Assembly (NCBI GenBank): GCA_913057785.1
Contig: CAJXPD010000001.1
Location: 1 to 64,000 of the forward strand
Source of the DNA: an uncultured Lewinella sp.
GTDB lineage: Bacteria > Bacteroidota > Bacteroidia > Chitinophagales > Saprospiraceae
DNA length: 64,000 nt
Reading direction: 5' to 3'
In this document: piece after piece, positions 34,521 to 43,330 of the stretch
Position numbering within the stretch: position 1 is the stretch's first letter
Layout of the letters: each line of letters starts with the position of its first letter
Notes under the pieces: model-generated
What the model was told of the DNA's origin: nothing
The model's input: the letters and a program-made list of their open reading frames with translations, nothing else
Databases searched by the model: none
Position numbers and translations under genes: made by a program

Positions 34521-36370
34521 TCTTTCTCTAAGCCTTTAATCGTTTGTTTTTGGCCGACCTTTTTGATCTGTTCTTTTAGAAATGGAGCCTCAGTGATTTC
34601 CCTCAAGCTATAGTATTCCAGCGCGAAACCAGCCACTAGCATAATGAAGATCAGATGGACAAAGTAGATATTCAGGAAGGTTAGACTGACGACAGTGATC
34701 TCATTCATGGTTTCTTGCCCGAAGCTGACCAGCCAAGATAACAGTTGGAAAAAGAACCAACTAATGCCTGTATCCAAGAGTCCCATAAAGGTAACCCCAA
34801 GAAGGCTCAGTAGTGTAAGTAAGGCAAGACCGCGCCAATAGCCGCCGCCCAAAAGGGTAAACGTTCGACTTATTCCTTTTACAAGAGAAAGTCTTTCCTT
34901 TTGGCATACTTGCATCCAAAGCAAGATGATACTTCCAACAAAAAAGAACAAAAGAATACTAATCCAATTGTTAAGTCCGACAAGCAGTCCAAAAGTAGTG
35001 CCAATCAGCAGGCTCTTTACAAGAGTGACCCCCTGCGATTGCTTTAGTAACGTATCTTCTGTTTTCTCCTCGCGCAAAATCTTTTGTCCAACGAAGTAAG
35101 AGAGCATTCCAAATAGAAAGCCATTTAGCAGGGGCAAAAACGTCATGAGTTTTGTGGTCAGCAGATCATCTAGCATAGCCACGGATTCAAACAGCCCCAT
35201 TCGATAAAAGAGTAATTCAGACGGCGCGGCTGAACTAAAAGCAAAAAGACAGATCGTATATAGGGTGCTTGTAACCAGGGACAGTAGAGCGAAGGTGGAA
35301 AAATGCTTTCGCAAAAAGACAAACACTAATGAAAACAGCTCGCCAGAGGTATAGATGATCCTTAAATCTAAACTTTGGTCCTTATCTGGAGGAAGTCGGG
35401 TTTCTCGCCACTGGGCCTTGTAGCCTACCCGAGCCTTGTATTTAGGGTACCACACAAAGTAGAAAAGTACAAAGGCCAGGCAGATTAGTATAAACACCGC
35501 TCTAATGATATCTGGTGTCTCCGTTTGTCTGGTTAGGTAGCCTTCAATGAAGCCCGCCAGTATAAATATGGGTGCAATGCCGAACATGATCTTTACCCCT
35601 CTCCGGGCGGATCGCTGAAAAGCTTGTAATCGGGTATAAGTTCCAGGAAATACTAATCCCCTACCCATGGTTATTCCAGCAGCCCCCGCGATAATGATGG
35701 CAGAAATCTCTAAAGTTCCATGAATCCAGATCGTGAGGAAAGATTCCCAGAACAAGCCCTCCTGAATAAAGAAATACTGGAAAGCACCTACCATGATGGC
35801 ATTTCGCACAATCATTACGATGGCCCCAACCGAGAAGAAGACGCCTAGGACAAAAGTGAGAAAAGCTACATAGAGGTTATTGACGGTGATACCGACTGAC
35901 ATGCCTAGCGCTCCTTTCTGTTTGTATACTGCCATGGGGTCACCAGAGCGGATATTTTCCATGGTCATCTCCACATATTGCTCCCCCAAAATCACCTCTA
36001 CGAAATCGGGATCCATGGCGCAAGACAAGGCACCAATTAGCAAGGAAAGCAGGAAAATCAAAAAGGAAAGTCGAAAATCAACTCTAGCTTCGTGCGTCAA
36101 ACGAGGAAGCTCATCCGTCCAGAAGGAGGTTAGTCTTCCAAATTGGGACTGCTTGTTCTTGTAAATGCTGAAGAAGATACTTTGGGCAAGGCCATTTAAA
36201 TATACCCGGACAGAGCGATTGGGATAAAAGGTGCGAGAATAGGAAAGATCATCCGTTATATGTACAAATAAGTCGTTTAACTTATCGGGATCTTGATACT
36301 GTCCTCCCAAAACGCGCTCGAACTCTTGCCACTTATCCTTGTTCTGTTCGATGAATTTCGTCTCGCGCAT
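34517..36370 (-). CDS. Stage II sporulation protein M-like (SpoIIM/DUF95) membrane protein
   Basis: A 617-residue polytopic protein, starting at the ATG at 36370 (MRETKFIEQNKDKW). The N-terminal cytosolic helical part (1-100) leads to the SpoIIM-like membrane core: LLIGALSCAMDPDF, MSVGITVNNLYVAFLTFVLG and IHGTLEISAIIIAGAAGITM, whose HGTLE motif is typical. A second membrane block of about seven helices follows (350-600). In Bacillus SpoIIM takes part in engulfment; in non-sporulating Bacteroidota the role is not known. First gene of the leftward cluster and divergent from the RDD gene. Confidence 0.88.
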   Translation of the reverse strand: MRETKFIEQNKDKWQEFERVLGGQYQDPDKLNDLFVHITDDLSYSRTFYPNRSVRVYLNGLAQSIFFSIYKNKQSQFGRLTSFWTDELPRLTHEARVDFRLSFLIFLLSLLIGALSCAMDPDFVEVILGEQYVEMTMENIRSGDPMAVYKQKGALGMSVGITVNNLYVAFLTFVLGVFFSVGAIVMIVRNAIMVGAFQYFFIQEGLFWESFLTIWIHGTLEISAIIIAGAAGITMGRGLVFPGTYTRLQAFQRSARRGVKIMFGIAPIFILAGFIEGYLTRQTETPDIIRAVFILICLAFVLFYFVWYPKYKARVGYKAQWRETRLPPDKDQSLDLRIIYTSGELFSLVFVFLRKHFSTFALLSLVTSTLYTICLFAFSSAAPSELLFYRMGLFESVAMLDDLLTTKLMTFLPLLNGFLFGMLSYFVGQKILREEKTEDTLLKQSQGVTLVKSLLIGTTFGLLVGLNNWISILLFFFVGSIILLWMQVCQKERLSLVKGISRTFTLLGGGYWRGLALLTLLSLLGVTFMGLLDTGISWFFFQLLSWLVSFGQETMNEITVVSLTFLNIYFVHLIFIMLVAGFALEYYSLREITEAPFLKEQIKKVGQKQTIKGLEKE

Positions 36371-36468
36371 GGAGGAGGTTTGGTGAAATATGGTTTTTTG
36401 AGTACTCGCACCCAGCAAATGGGGAGAAAAACAAGTTCCTGCTTGGGAAAGTCCACATTTTATGAAAA

Positions 36469-36482
36469 TATTTGTACAAATA
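36469..36482. promoter_or_regulatory. Perfect palindrome TATTTGTACAAATA in the SpoIIM/RDD divergent region
   Basis: A 14-base perfect palindrome 11 bases before the RDD ATG and about 100 bases before the SpoIIM ATG. Each half carries a near match to the TAnnTTTG -7 element, on opposite strands, so a regulator bound here could control both directions. Inference from symmetry only. Confidence 0.45.
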
Positions 36483-36492
36483 CAATACTTGG

Positions 36493-37224
36493 ATGCCTAC
36501 GATTGATATCCGGACCACCCAAAACGTGACGATAGAATATGAATTAGCCTCTCTTTGGGAAAGGATGGTCGCCCTTATCATCGATGTGGTTATTGTAGCT
36601 ACTTTAGATTTCTTCTTGGTTAGCCTGATTAGCTCGGCAATGGGCGGGGGAGGGATGATGGGGGCTGTATATGCACTATTGCCCATTTGCATGTTCATGA
36701 TTTATCAGTTATTATCAGAAGTATTAGCCGACGGAAGATCTTGGGGGAAGAAAATTATGTCACTTAAGGTGGTACGCTTGGATGGGGAGGAGCCTGGCTT
36801 GAGTGACTACTTGTTGCGCGCTGTTTTTCACCTAGTAGATACTTTAATGTCAGTTGGTATTTTAGGTGCGCTTTTGATCAGTTCAACTCGGCAAAGGCAG
36901 CGCCTGGGGGATATGACGGCTAACACCACGGTAATTCGGACTAAACATCAGGTACAGTTTGCTCTAGAAGATATTCTTCGTATCAATACATTGAGTAATT
37001 ATGAGCCACAATTTCCGGGGGTGCGACAGTTCAATGAGCAGGACATGTTGTTGATCAAAGGAGTGATTGCGCGCTGTTCAAAATACCAGAATGCAGCCCA
37101 CCAGGAGGCTTTAAATGAATTAGTGCAAATGGTCTGCGGAAAGTTGGATATAACTGAGGTACCAAAAGACAAAATCAAGTTTTTAAAAACTTTAATTCGG
37201 GACTACATTGTCCTCACACGATAA
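36493..37224 (+). CDS. RDD family membrane protein
   Basis: A 243-residue protein from the ATG at 36493. The family signature is WERMVALIIDVVIVATLDF with the Arg and Asp near the start of helix 1; helix 2 is MMGAVYALLPICMFMIYQLL, and a third lies near 115-130. GRSWGKKIMSLKVV is the typical cytosolic loop. The soluble C-terminal half is helical. RDD genes often lie with SpoIIM/MoxR genes, as here, divergently. Function unknown; membrane transport has been suggested for some members. Confidence 0.9.
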   Translation: MPTIDIRTTQNVTIEYELASLWERMVALIIDVVIVATLDFFLVSLISSAMGGGGMMGAVYALLPICMFMIYQLLSEVLADGRSWGKKIMSLKVVRLDGEEPGLSDYLLRAVFHLVDTLMSVGILGALLISSTRQRQRLGDMTANTTVIRTKHQVQFALEDILRINTLSNYEPQFPGVRQFNEQDMLLIKGVIARCSKYQNAAHQEALNELVQMVCGKLDITEVPKDKIKFLKTLIRDYIVLTR

Positions 37225-37232
37225 TAATATAG

Positions 37233-38639
37233 ATGGGAAGAAGAAAGAAGCCACGTTTGGTCAAGGATGTAACTTTTACGGGCTTTGCGGACAAGGGAAA
37301 AAGTGTCGGTAGAGACGAGGAAGGGCGAGTGATTTTTGTAGAGGAGGTAGTGCCAGGGGACATTGCGGATGTTTTGGTGCTGCGAAAACGCAAAGGGACT
37401 TTTCAAGGAGTAGCTCAACAAATACATACCTACTCACCAGATCGCGTAGAGCCAGTTTGTGAACATTTTGGAGTTTGTGGCGGCTGTAAATGGCAACATT
37501 TAAGCTACGAAGCACAATTACGTCATAAACAGCAAGTCGTAGAGGATGCCATGCGAAGAATTGGTAAAATAGACACCTCTTGCCTGGAGCCGATAGTTGG
37601 TGGGGCATCAACCACCTATTACCGCAACAAGCTTGAGTTTGCCTTTTCCAATCGACGATGGTTAACCAAAGAGGAAATTGATACGGATATTTCTAACCAG
37701 GCAGATGTTCTGGGCTTTCATCGTGCTGGAGCCTTTGATAAAGTGGTAGATATCCAGCATTGCTGGTTGCAAGGAGAGCCGTCGAACAAAATTCGAAACC
37801 GGATCAGGGAGATGGCACATGCACGAGGAGATAGCTTCTATGATCTCAAGGCCAATACTGGTTTCTTGCGTCATTTGCTAATTCGAGTAACTCGTATCGG
37901 CGAAGTGCTAGTGATTTTGAGTTTTGGAGAGGATGACCCTGAGAAGATTCAGGAATTCCTTGGAGAGGTATTGAAAGAATTCCCGGAAATTACCACTTTG
38001 ACCTACTGTATCAACACGAAATTGAACGACTACATTTTCGACCTTGACATGGTATGTTTTCATGGCAAAGGGTACATCGAGGAACAATTGGGACATGTTC
38101 GCTTCAAGATTGGACCCAAGTCCTTTTTTCAGACGAATACGGAACAAGCGAAGGTGTTGTATGACACGGTCATAGAATTTGCGGACTTAAAGGGTACTGA
38201 AAATGTATACGATCTATATACGGGTATTGGAAGTATTGCCTTGTACGTTGCAGAGCAATGCCAACAGGTCGTCGGAATTGAAGAAATTGCGGCAGCAATC
38301 GTCGATGCCGAAGAAAATGCCAAGCTAAATACTATTGATAATGCGATATTCTATGCTGGAGATGTGAAGGATATCTTAACCACAGAATTCGCGGAGAAAC
38401 ACGGAAAGCCGGACTTGCTGATTACAGATCCCCCTCGAGCAGGGATGCATCCCAAAGTAGTAGAAATGCTTAAGGAACTGGCCGCTCCCAGAATGGTATA
38501 TGTGAGCTGTAACCCAGCAACCCAAGCTCGAGATTTGCAGCTATTAGAGTCGGTGTATACGGTGAAGAAGATCCGTCCCGTGGATATGTTCCCACATACC
38601 CACCATATTGAGAGTGTGGCCTTATTAGAGCTCAAATAG
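37233..38639 (+). CDS. rlmD: 23S rRNA (uracil-C5)-methyltransferase RlmD/RumA type
   Basis: A 468-residue m5U methyltransferase. An N-terminal TRAM domain (about 8-65) precedes the Fe-S cysteines in CEHFGVCGGCKW, with the fourth Cys further downstream. The SAM-binding motif is VYDLYTGIGSIALYVA, and the catalytic nucleophile region is VYVSCNPATQARD. A closing HTHHIESVALLE matches the family end. It may act on U1939 or U747-type sites; which one cannot be told. It begins nine bases after the RDD stop. Confidence 0.93.
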   Translation: MGRRKKPRLVKDVTFTGFADKGKSVGRDEEGRVIFVEEVVPGDIADVLVLRKRKGTFQGVAQQIHTYSPDRVEPVCEHFGVCGGCKWQHLSYEAQLRHKQQVVEDAMRRIGKIDTSCLEPIVGGASTTYYRNKLEFAFSNRRWLTKEEIDTDISNQADVLGFHRAGAFDKVVDIQHCWLQGEPSNKIRNRIREMAHARGDSFYDLKANTGFLRHLLIRVTRIGEVLVILSFGEDDPEKIQEFLGEVLKEFPEITTLTYCINTKLNDYIFDLDMVCFHGKGYIEEQLGHVRFKIGPKSFFQTNTEQAKVLYDTVIEFADLKGTENVYDLYTGIGSIALYVAEQCQQVVGIEEIAAAIVDAEENAKLNTIDNAIFYAGDVKDILTTEFAEKHGKPDLLITDPPRAGMHPKVVEMLKELAAPRMVYVSCNPATQARDLQLLESVYTVKKIRPVDMFPHTHHIESVALLELK

Positions 38640-38690
38640 CACCTTTTGCTTTGCGTCTGTGCAGCCGAGCTTGGATTTGAATTACAATCT

Positions 38691-39062
38691 ATGAACGAAG
38701 AAAGTCAATACAAAGCGATCGAAAAAGCCTTAGCTCCCTATCAATCCTTGATGGAGCAGGCAGCAGATACGATATTAGATCAAGAAGTTTCGGTCTATCC
38801 CATTTTTATTGTCCATCAGTTAAATGTTGAAATTGGGGTGGTATTGGTACAGAAAGAGGAAGGTGGAGCCGAATGGAGTATTCACGCTTCAACCTTGGAG
38901 GAGCTAGTTACCAAGCAGATCATTCAGATGGATAAGGTGGATAATTTCAGACAAGTTTACAAGGACCCTAGAGAAAACCTGTGCCTTTTTACATTAAGTG
39001 AAATGGGAGCAACCTTTATCTTTTTGCCCCGTACAATGGGAAAGAGTCCGGAAAATGGCTGA
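38691..39062 (+). CDS. Conserved short protein following rlmD
   Basis: A 123-residue soluble acidic protein starting at the ATG at 38691. I do not recognise a named family. It shows a helical opening (YKAIEKALAPYQSLMEQAAD), a strand pair (SVYPIFIVHQ, VEIGVVLVQ), WSIHASTLEELVTKQII, and a final ATFIFLPR strand, a layout like a small alpha/beta regulatory or secretion-chaperone fold. It follows rlmD by 51 bases, so it may be co-transcribed. No catalytic residues are evident. Confidence 0.72.
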   Translation: MNEESQYKAIEKALAPYQSLMEQAADTILDQEVSVYPIFIVHQLNVEIGVVLVQKEEGGAEWSIHASTLEELVTKQIIQMDKVDNFRQVYKDPRENLCLFTLSEMGATFIFLPRTMGKSPENG

Positions 39063-39198
39063 GAGATAAATGAGAAATTACACCCCGCATTCGGGTATTT
39101 GACTAAAGTTAATTAAGTTGTTCTAGTCCATCTTGTGTAGTTTTTTCCTTTCAGTAAGAAACGACTATCCCAATAATGTAACTACCACAATATTTGAT

Positions 39199-41148
39199 AT
39201 GCATCAGCGCCTGTCCGGTTTGGGAGCCAAAGCTGACATCCTTATTATAGAGGATGATCACAGCTATGCGCGACTGGTGGAAATATGGCTGAGTGAGTCA
39301 GAGTTGTTACATTTTACGATTTCAAATGCTGCCACCCTGGCAGAAGGCTTTGAAAAACTGGACCAAGTCAACAGTTTTGATGCTATCCTACTCGATCTCA
39401 GTTTACCAGATAGTCATGGTTTTGTGACATTGGAAAAGCTGATCAATCGACATCCCAATTTGAATATTATTGTTTTGACTGGCCGCATGGATGTGGAATT
39501 AGGCATGCGTGCTGTCAAATCTGGTGCTCAAGACTTCTTAATCAAAGGCGAATTTGGAAGCAAAGAATTGGCCAAATCACTCTTGTACTCTATAGAAAGA
39601 AGTTCGATCCTGAGTCGGTTAGAGGAGGCCCAGAAAATTGCGCAGGTGGGGCATTGGGAATGCAATCCTTCGGAGCGACATTTTTATGCGTCTAATGAAG
39701 TGTACCGGATTTTTGGATTGGATATTCAAGAATCGTTCAACTTTGAGCAATTGATTGTTGGAGATACGCCCTTTCAGGTATTACTGGATATTGGGTCGGA
39801 GGCCATTGAAAAAGGGGAACTCGATAAGGATTTATTACTGGAGCGCATAGATGGGCAACAAAGATTTGTTTCCCTGCACTGTAAGCCCATCCACATAAAG
39901 GATAATGACTACGTTTTTCATGGTGTGATTCAGGACTTGACGGAAAGAAAGCAAGCTGAGGAGCTAAAAAAACAGCATGAACTTGCTGAACAGACGGCAA
40001 AGGTCAGAGAGCAAGTGATCGCTAGCGTTAGTCATGAAATGCGCACTCCTATGAACGCCATCCTCGGGATGAGCAATCTTTTGCGCGGGACTACCTTGAG
40101 TGAGGAACAACAAAGTTTTGTGCATTCTATTCTTCACTCGTCGGAGTTATTGATGGGGATCATTAATGATATTTTACAGATATCGGAGCTGCACCATAAG
40201 GTATTATTTATCGATGCTCAACCTTTCTACATTCATGACCTACTAACTCACCTAACAGAGGTGATGAAGGAAAAAGCGGAAAGAAAGGGGTTGCGCCTCC
40301 AGATAGATGTTCAAGATACTTTGAGTGAGCAGCTGATTGGTGATAAGACCAGACTTAGCCAGATTCTTTATAATCTAGTAGGTAACGCAATTAAATTTAC
40401 CGACGAAGGAGAAGTGAGTTTAGGCGTGAAGGTGATTCAACAACAAGGCAGTAACCAAAAACTTCGATTTACCGTAAAGGATTCAGGGATCGGTATCCCA
40501 CCAGAAAAGCAACAGCACGTTTTTGAACCTTTTACAAGGTTACATCAAAAAGGACGTGTTACTGAAGGTACTGGCTTAGGGTTAACCATAACCAAACAAC
40601 TTGTGGAAGCACAAGGTGGACATATTAGTTTACAAAGTGAGGCTGGAGCGGGTGCTACATTTTTTGTGGATCTAACATTCGGAAAAATAGACGATGGCAG
40701 CATTCATCGAAAGCTTGAGCAGGAGGGGGTGAAATGGGACCAGGATCTTGCTTTTAGAGTATTGATCGTTGAGGATCATCTCATGAATCAAGTGGTGGTT
40801 AAAAAGACCTTGCAACAGCAATGGAGCCAAATAGAGATAGTTATTGCTAATAATGGCAAAGAGGCTATTGATTACTTAGAGAAGGAAGTGCCTTTCGACA
40901 TCATATTAATGGACCTGCAAATGCCGGTTATGGATGGTTTTGAAACGGCGAAGTATATCAGAGAGGAGATGAAGGATCCAGTAGCTAGTCTACCTATTTT
41001 GGCCATGACGGCTCATGCTCATATTTCAGAAGGGCAGAAGTACAAAGAATTTGGGATGAATGATTACCTACTTAAACCCTTTGACCCCCAGCAACTATTT
41101 GAAAAAATCGTCAACTACTTGGATAAAACGCCCTCTAATGCCAGATAG
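39199..41148 (+). CDS. Hybrid sensor kinase (receiver-PAS-HisKA-HATPase-receiver)
   Basis: A 649-residue cytosolic hybrid kinase from the ATG at 39199; no membrane helix. N-terminal receiver (about 14-130) with IIEDD and Asp in ILLDLSLPD; a PAS domain (about 145-250, AQVGHWECNPSERHFYASN); HisKA with ASVSHEMRTPMNAILGMS; HATPase with NLVGNAIKFT, DSGIGIP and GTGLGLTI; a second receiver (about 525-645) with IVEDH, LMDLQMPVMDGFE and LLKPFDP. The HPt gene overlaps its end by 11 bases, so a multistep phosphorelay is likely. Confidence 0.93.
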   Translation: MHQRLSGLGAKADILIIEDDHSYARLVEIWLSESELLHFTISNAATLAEGFEKLDQVNSFDAILLDLSLPDSHGFVTLEKLINRHPNLNIIVLTGRMDVELGMRAVKSGAQDFLIKGEFGSKELAKSLLYSIERSSILSRLEEAQKIAQVGHWECNPSERHFYASNEVYRIFGLDIQESFNFEQLIVGDTPFQVLLDIGSEAIEKGELDKDLLLERIDGQQRFVSLHCKPIHIKDNDYVFHGVIQDLTERKQAEELKKQHELAEQTAKVREQVIASVSHEMRTPMNAILGMSNLLRGTTLSEEQQSFVHSILHSSELLMGIINDILQISELHHKVLFIDAQPFYIHDLLTHLTEVMKEKAERKGLRLQIDVQDTLSEQLIGDKTRLSQILYNLVGNAIKFTDEGEVSLGVKVIQQQGSNQKLRFTVKDSGIGIPPEKQQHVFEPFTRLHQKGRVTEGTGLGLTITKQLVEAQGGHISLQSEAGAGATFFVDLTFGKIDDGSIHRKLEQEGVKWDQDLAFRVLIVEDHLMNQVVVKKTLQQQWSQIEIVIANNGKEAIDYLEKEVPFDIILMDLQMPVMDGFETAKYIREEMKDPVASLPILAMTAHAHISEGQKYKEFGMNDYLLKPFDPQQLFEKIVNYLDKTPSNAR

Positions 41149-41494
41149 CTCATATAACTATATTGACTTTAGTTATTTGAAGTCAATTTCGGGAGGAGAT
41201 GCTGAGACGGAAAGAACAATACTTCAAATGCTTTTGACAGACATGGAGCAATTGTGCCCTATGTTAAGGTCTAACTTTGAATCGTCGAAGATAGAGGAAG
41301 TGGAAAAAGTAGCGCACAAGTTAAAGACCTCGTTGGCCTTTTCTGGAAATACAGAGATTATGGAGTCTAATGATGCTGTATTGGAAATAGCTCGGACCCA
41401 AAGGGAACTGGATAAGGTGCCAACATTAATTAGTAAAATTGAAGAACTGACACCACTAATTATACAAGAACTACACCAAGCGCTAGCTCAATAG
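41138..41494 (+). CDS. Histidine phosphotransfer (HPt) protein
   Basis: A 118-residue helical protein starting at the ATG at 41138, overlapping the hybrid kinase stop. The HPt signature is VAHKLKTSLAFSG with the phospho-accepting His at about residue 60; surrounding helices have the expected length. It should shuttle phosphate from the second receiver of the hybrid kinase to another receiver, perhaps the one at 41725. A longer frame beginning at 41060 would lie mostly inside the kinase gene and is rejected. Confidence 0.85.
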   Translation: MPDSSYNYIDFSYLKSISGGDAETERTILQMLLTDMEQLCPMLRSNFESSKIEEVEKVAHKLKTSLAFSGNTEIMESNDAVLEIARTQRELDKVPTLISKIEELTPLIIQELHQALAQ

Positions 41495-41724
41495 CCTTCT
41501 CTCATTGGCGAGGCATGAACTAGTTGTACCAAGCTTTTTTGAATTCGCATATATTTGCAATCTATCCCATTACTGATCACCTCTACTACCCAACTACACT
41601 GAATTTATGTCTGCTAATAAGTTGATAGTCAATGTTTAATCACTTGGCATGTTGGCGCTTGCCGGCTAGCGCTACATATCAGTGATCTTTTAATTGTTTG
41701 TAAAACTTTATATATTTAAGACAT

Positions 41725-42102
41725 ATGAGAATTCTCATCTGTGAGGGTGGAGAAATGCTGATATCCGCATTAAAATTTAGACTACAGAAGAAAGGTTTTG
41801 AAGTGGTTTTGGCCACCAATAAGAGTGATGCTGGTAACCAAATCATTGAAAAGGTTCCCGATCTAATCGTTCTCGATGTAGACCTACCCGGTTTTTCTGA
41901 AGGCGAGATAGAGCGCTTTATTAAAGAAAGAAAGCGTCAGGAGGTCCCGATCATACTACTTGGTCGCCTTGATCATGGAGACTTCGTATTATCTGCGATT
42001 AATCTCGGCGCTAGCGATTTCATAATTAAACCTATCAAACCCGTAGAACTTATTCTTCGCATTCAAAAAGTATTGCAAGAAAAAAAGCTCGTTAACCCAT
42101 AA
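41725..42102 (+). CDS. Single-domain response regulator, atypical receiver
   Basis: A 125-residue CheY-like protein with no output domain. The phospho-acceptor Asp is conserved (about residue 51, IVLDVDLPG) and Lys is present (FIIKPIKP). The N-terminal acidic pair is reduced to ICEGGE, and the switch Thr/Ser is Gly (IILLGRLDHG), so signalling may be altered. It lies 230 bases after the HPt gene and 12 bases before rfbA, so it may be on one transcript with rfbA. Confidence 0.85.
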   Translation: MRILICEGGEMLISALKFRLQKKGFEVVLATNKSDAGNQIIEKVPDLIVLDVDLPGFSEGEIERFIKERKRQEVPIILLGRLDHGDFVLSAINLGASDFIIKPIKPVELILRIQKVLQEKKLVNP

Positions 42103-42114
42103 TGAACCCTTAAT

Positions 42115-42981
42115 ATGAAAGGAATAATTCTGGCAGGAGGCCTAGGCACCCGCCTATACCCCCTAACCCTGGCTGTCAGTAAGCAATTAATGCCGGTTTA
42201 TGACAAGCCCATGATCTACTATCCGCTCTCTACTTTGATGTCAGCTGGCATTCGCGATATCCTAATCATTAGTACCCCGAAAGATCTTCCGAATTTTGAG
42301 AAGTTATTGGGAGATGGAAGTGAAATCGGCTGTTCTTTCTCCTACGTTCCTCAATACGAACCCAATGGTCTAGCACAGGCCTTTGTTTTAGGAGAATCAT
42401 TTATCAATGGTGATCCTTGTGCACTAGTCCTTGGAGATAATATTTTCTATGGTGCGGGTCTAGAGGATCTGCTTCAGGCTTCTACTAATCCGGAAGGAGG
42501 AGTAGTTTTTGCGTATTGGGTAGCTGACCCTGAAAGATATGGCGTAGTAGAGTTTGATGAGAACTTTAATGCCTTATCTATCGAAGAAAAACCAAGTAAG
42601 CCTAAATCTAATTATGCTGTACCTGGTTTGTATTTCTATGATAATACAGTCGTAGAGGTGGCCAAAAACCTCAAGCCAAGTGCGAGAGGGGAGTATGAAA
42701 TCACAGATGTTAATAAACACTATCTGGCTGAAAAGAAACTGAAAGTCGGCGTTCTGGGTAGAGGGGTAGCTTGGTTAGATACGGGAACGCATAAGTCCCT
42801 GATGCAGGCTGGACAATTTATTGAGGTGATCGAGGATCGGCAAGGTTTAAAGATTGGTTGTATTGAAGAAGTGGCTTACCAACGTGGATTTATCGATGCA
42901 GAGCAGTTGGAACGCCTCGGCCATAAATACTTAAAGAGCGGGTACGGTGAGTATCTTCTCAATTTGTTGAAGAAGAACTAA
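42115..42981 (+). CDS. rfbA: Glucose-1-phosphate thymidylyltransferase
   Basis: A 288-residue nucleotidyltransferase making dTDP-glucose, the first step to dTDP-rhamnose and other deoxysugars. The nucleotide-binding [11 protein letters not shown] opens the protein, followed by [30 protein letters not shown] carries the metal-binding Asp, and [11 protein letters not shown] is the conserved late motif. Length is typical. rfbB, rfbC and rfbD are not adjacent. A terminator follows. Confidence 0.96.
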   Translation: MKGIILAGGLGTRLYPLTLAVSKQLMPVYDKPMIYYPLSTLMSAGIRDILIISTPKDLPNFEKLLGDGSEIGCSFSYVPQYEPNGLAQAFVLGESFINGDPCALVLGDNIFYGAGLEDLLQASTNPEGGVVFAYWVADPERYGVVEFDENFNALSIEEKPSKPKSNYAVPGLYFYDNTVVEVAKNLKPSARGEYEITDVNKHYLAEKKLKVGVLGRGVAWLDTGTHKSLMQAGQFIEVIEDRQGLKIGCIEEVAYQRGFIDAEQLERLGHKYLKSGYGEYLLNLLKKN

Positions 42982-43330
42982 TTCAACTTACTTTACTACA
43001 GGAGGATGCCAGTATTATCTTCGAATTATTGGCATCCTTTTCAAAAAAACCGATAAAAAATATCCTTTTTTTATCAGGAATAATGCGTAACTTATAGAGC
43101 ATATTTTTTTCTCTTCCAGGACCTTATGTCCGTAGAATATTCTGCCTTACCGCTTTTTTGCGAGGAAATATTAGACCTGTTATTAAGCAGATCTAAGCGA
43201 GCCCTCCTTTCCTACCTTATACTTCCATCTTTTTTTCGCAAAAAAAGCTGAGACAAACCTCAAGTTCAGAACAAATAATTGCTTTACTTGTTCCAATGAT
43301 AGTTTTACTATCTAAACGTAATCTGGATCA
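42982..43330. other. Intergenic region between rfbA and the exporter operon
   Basis: Holds the rfbA terminator (43003-43041). Near the exporter start a TAGTTTTA (43300-43307) with TTG at 43279-43281 is a weak promoter candidate and forms GATAGT-TTT-ACTATC. Nothing else found. Confidence 0.5.
43003..43041 (+). terminator. Terminator after rfbA
   Basis: AGGATGCCA (43003-43011) pairs with TGGCATCCT (43030-43038), followed by TTTTC. Confidence 0.75.
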
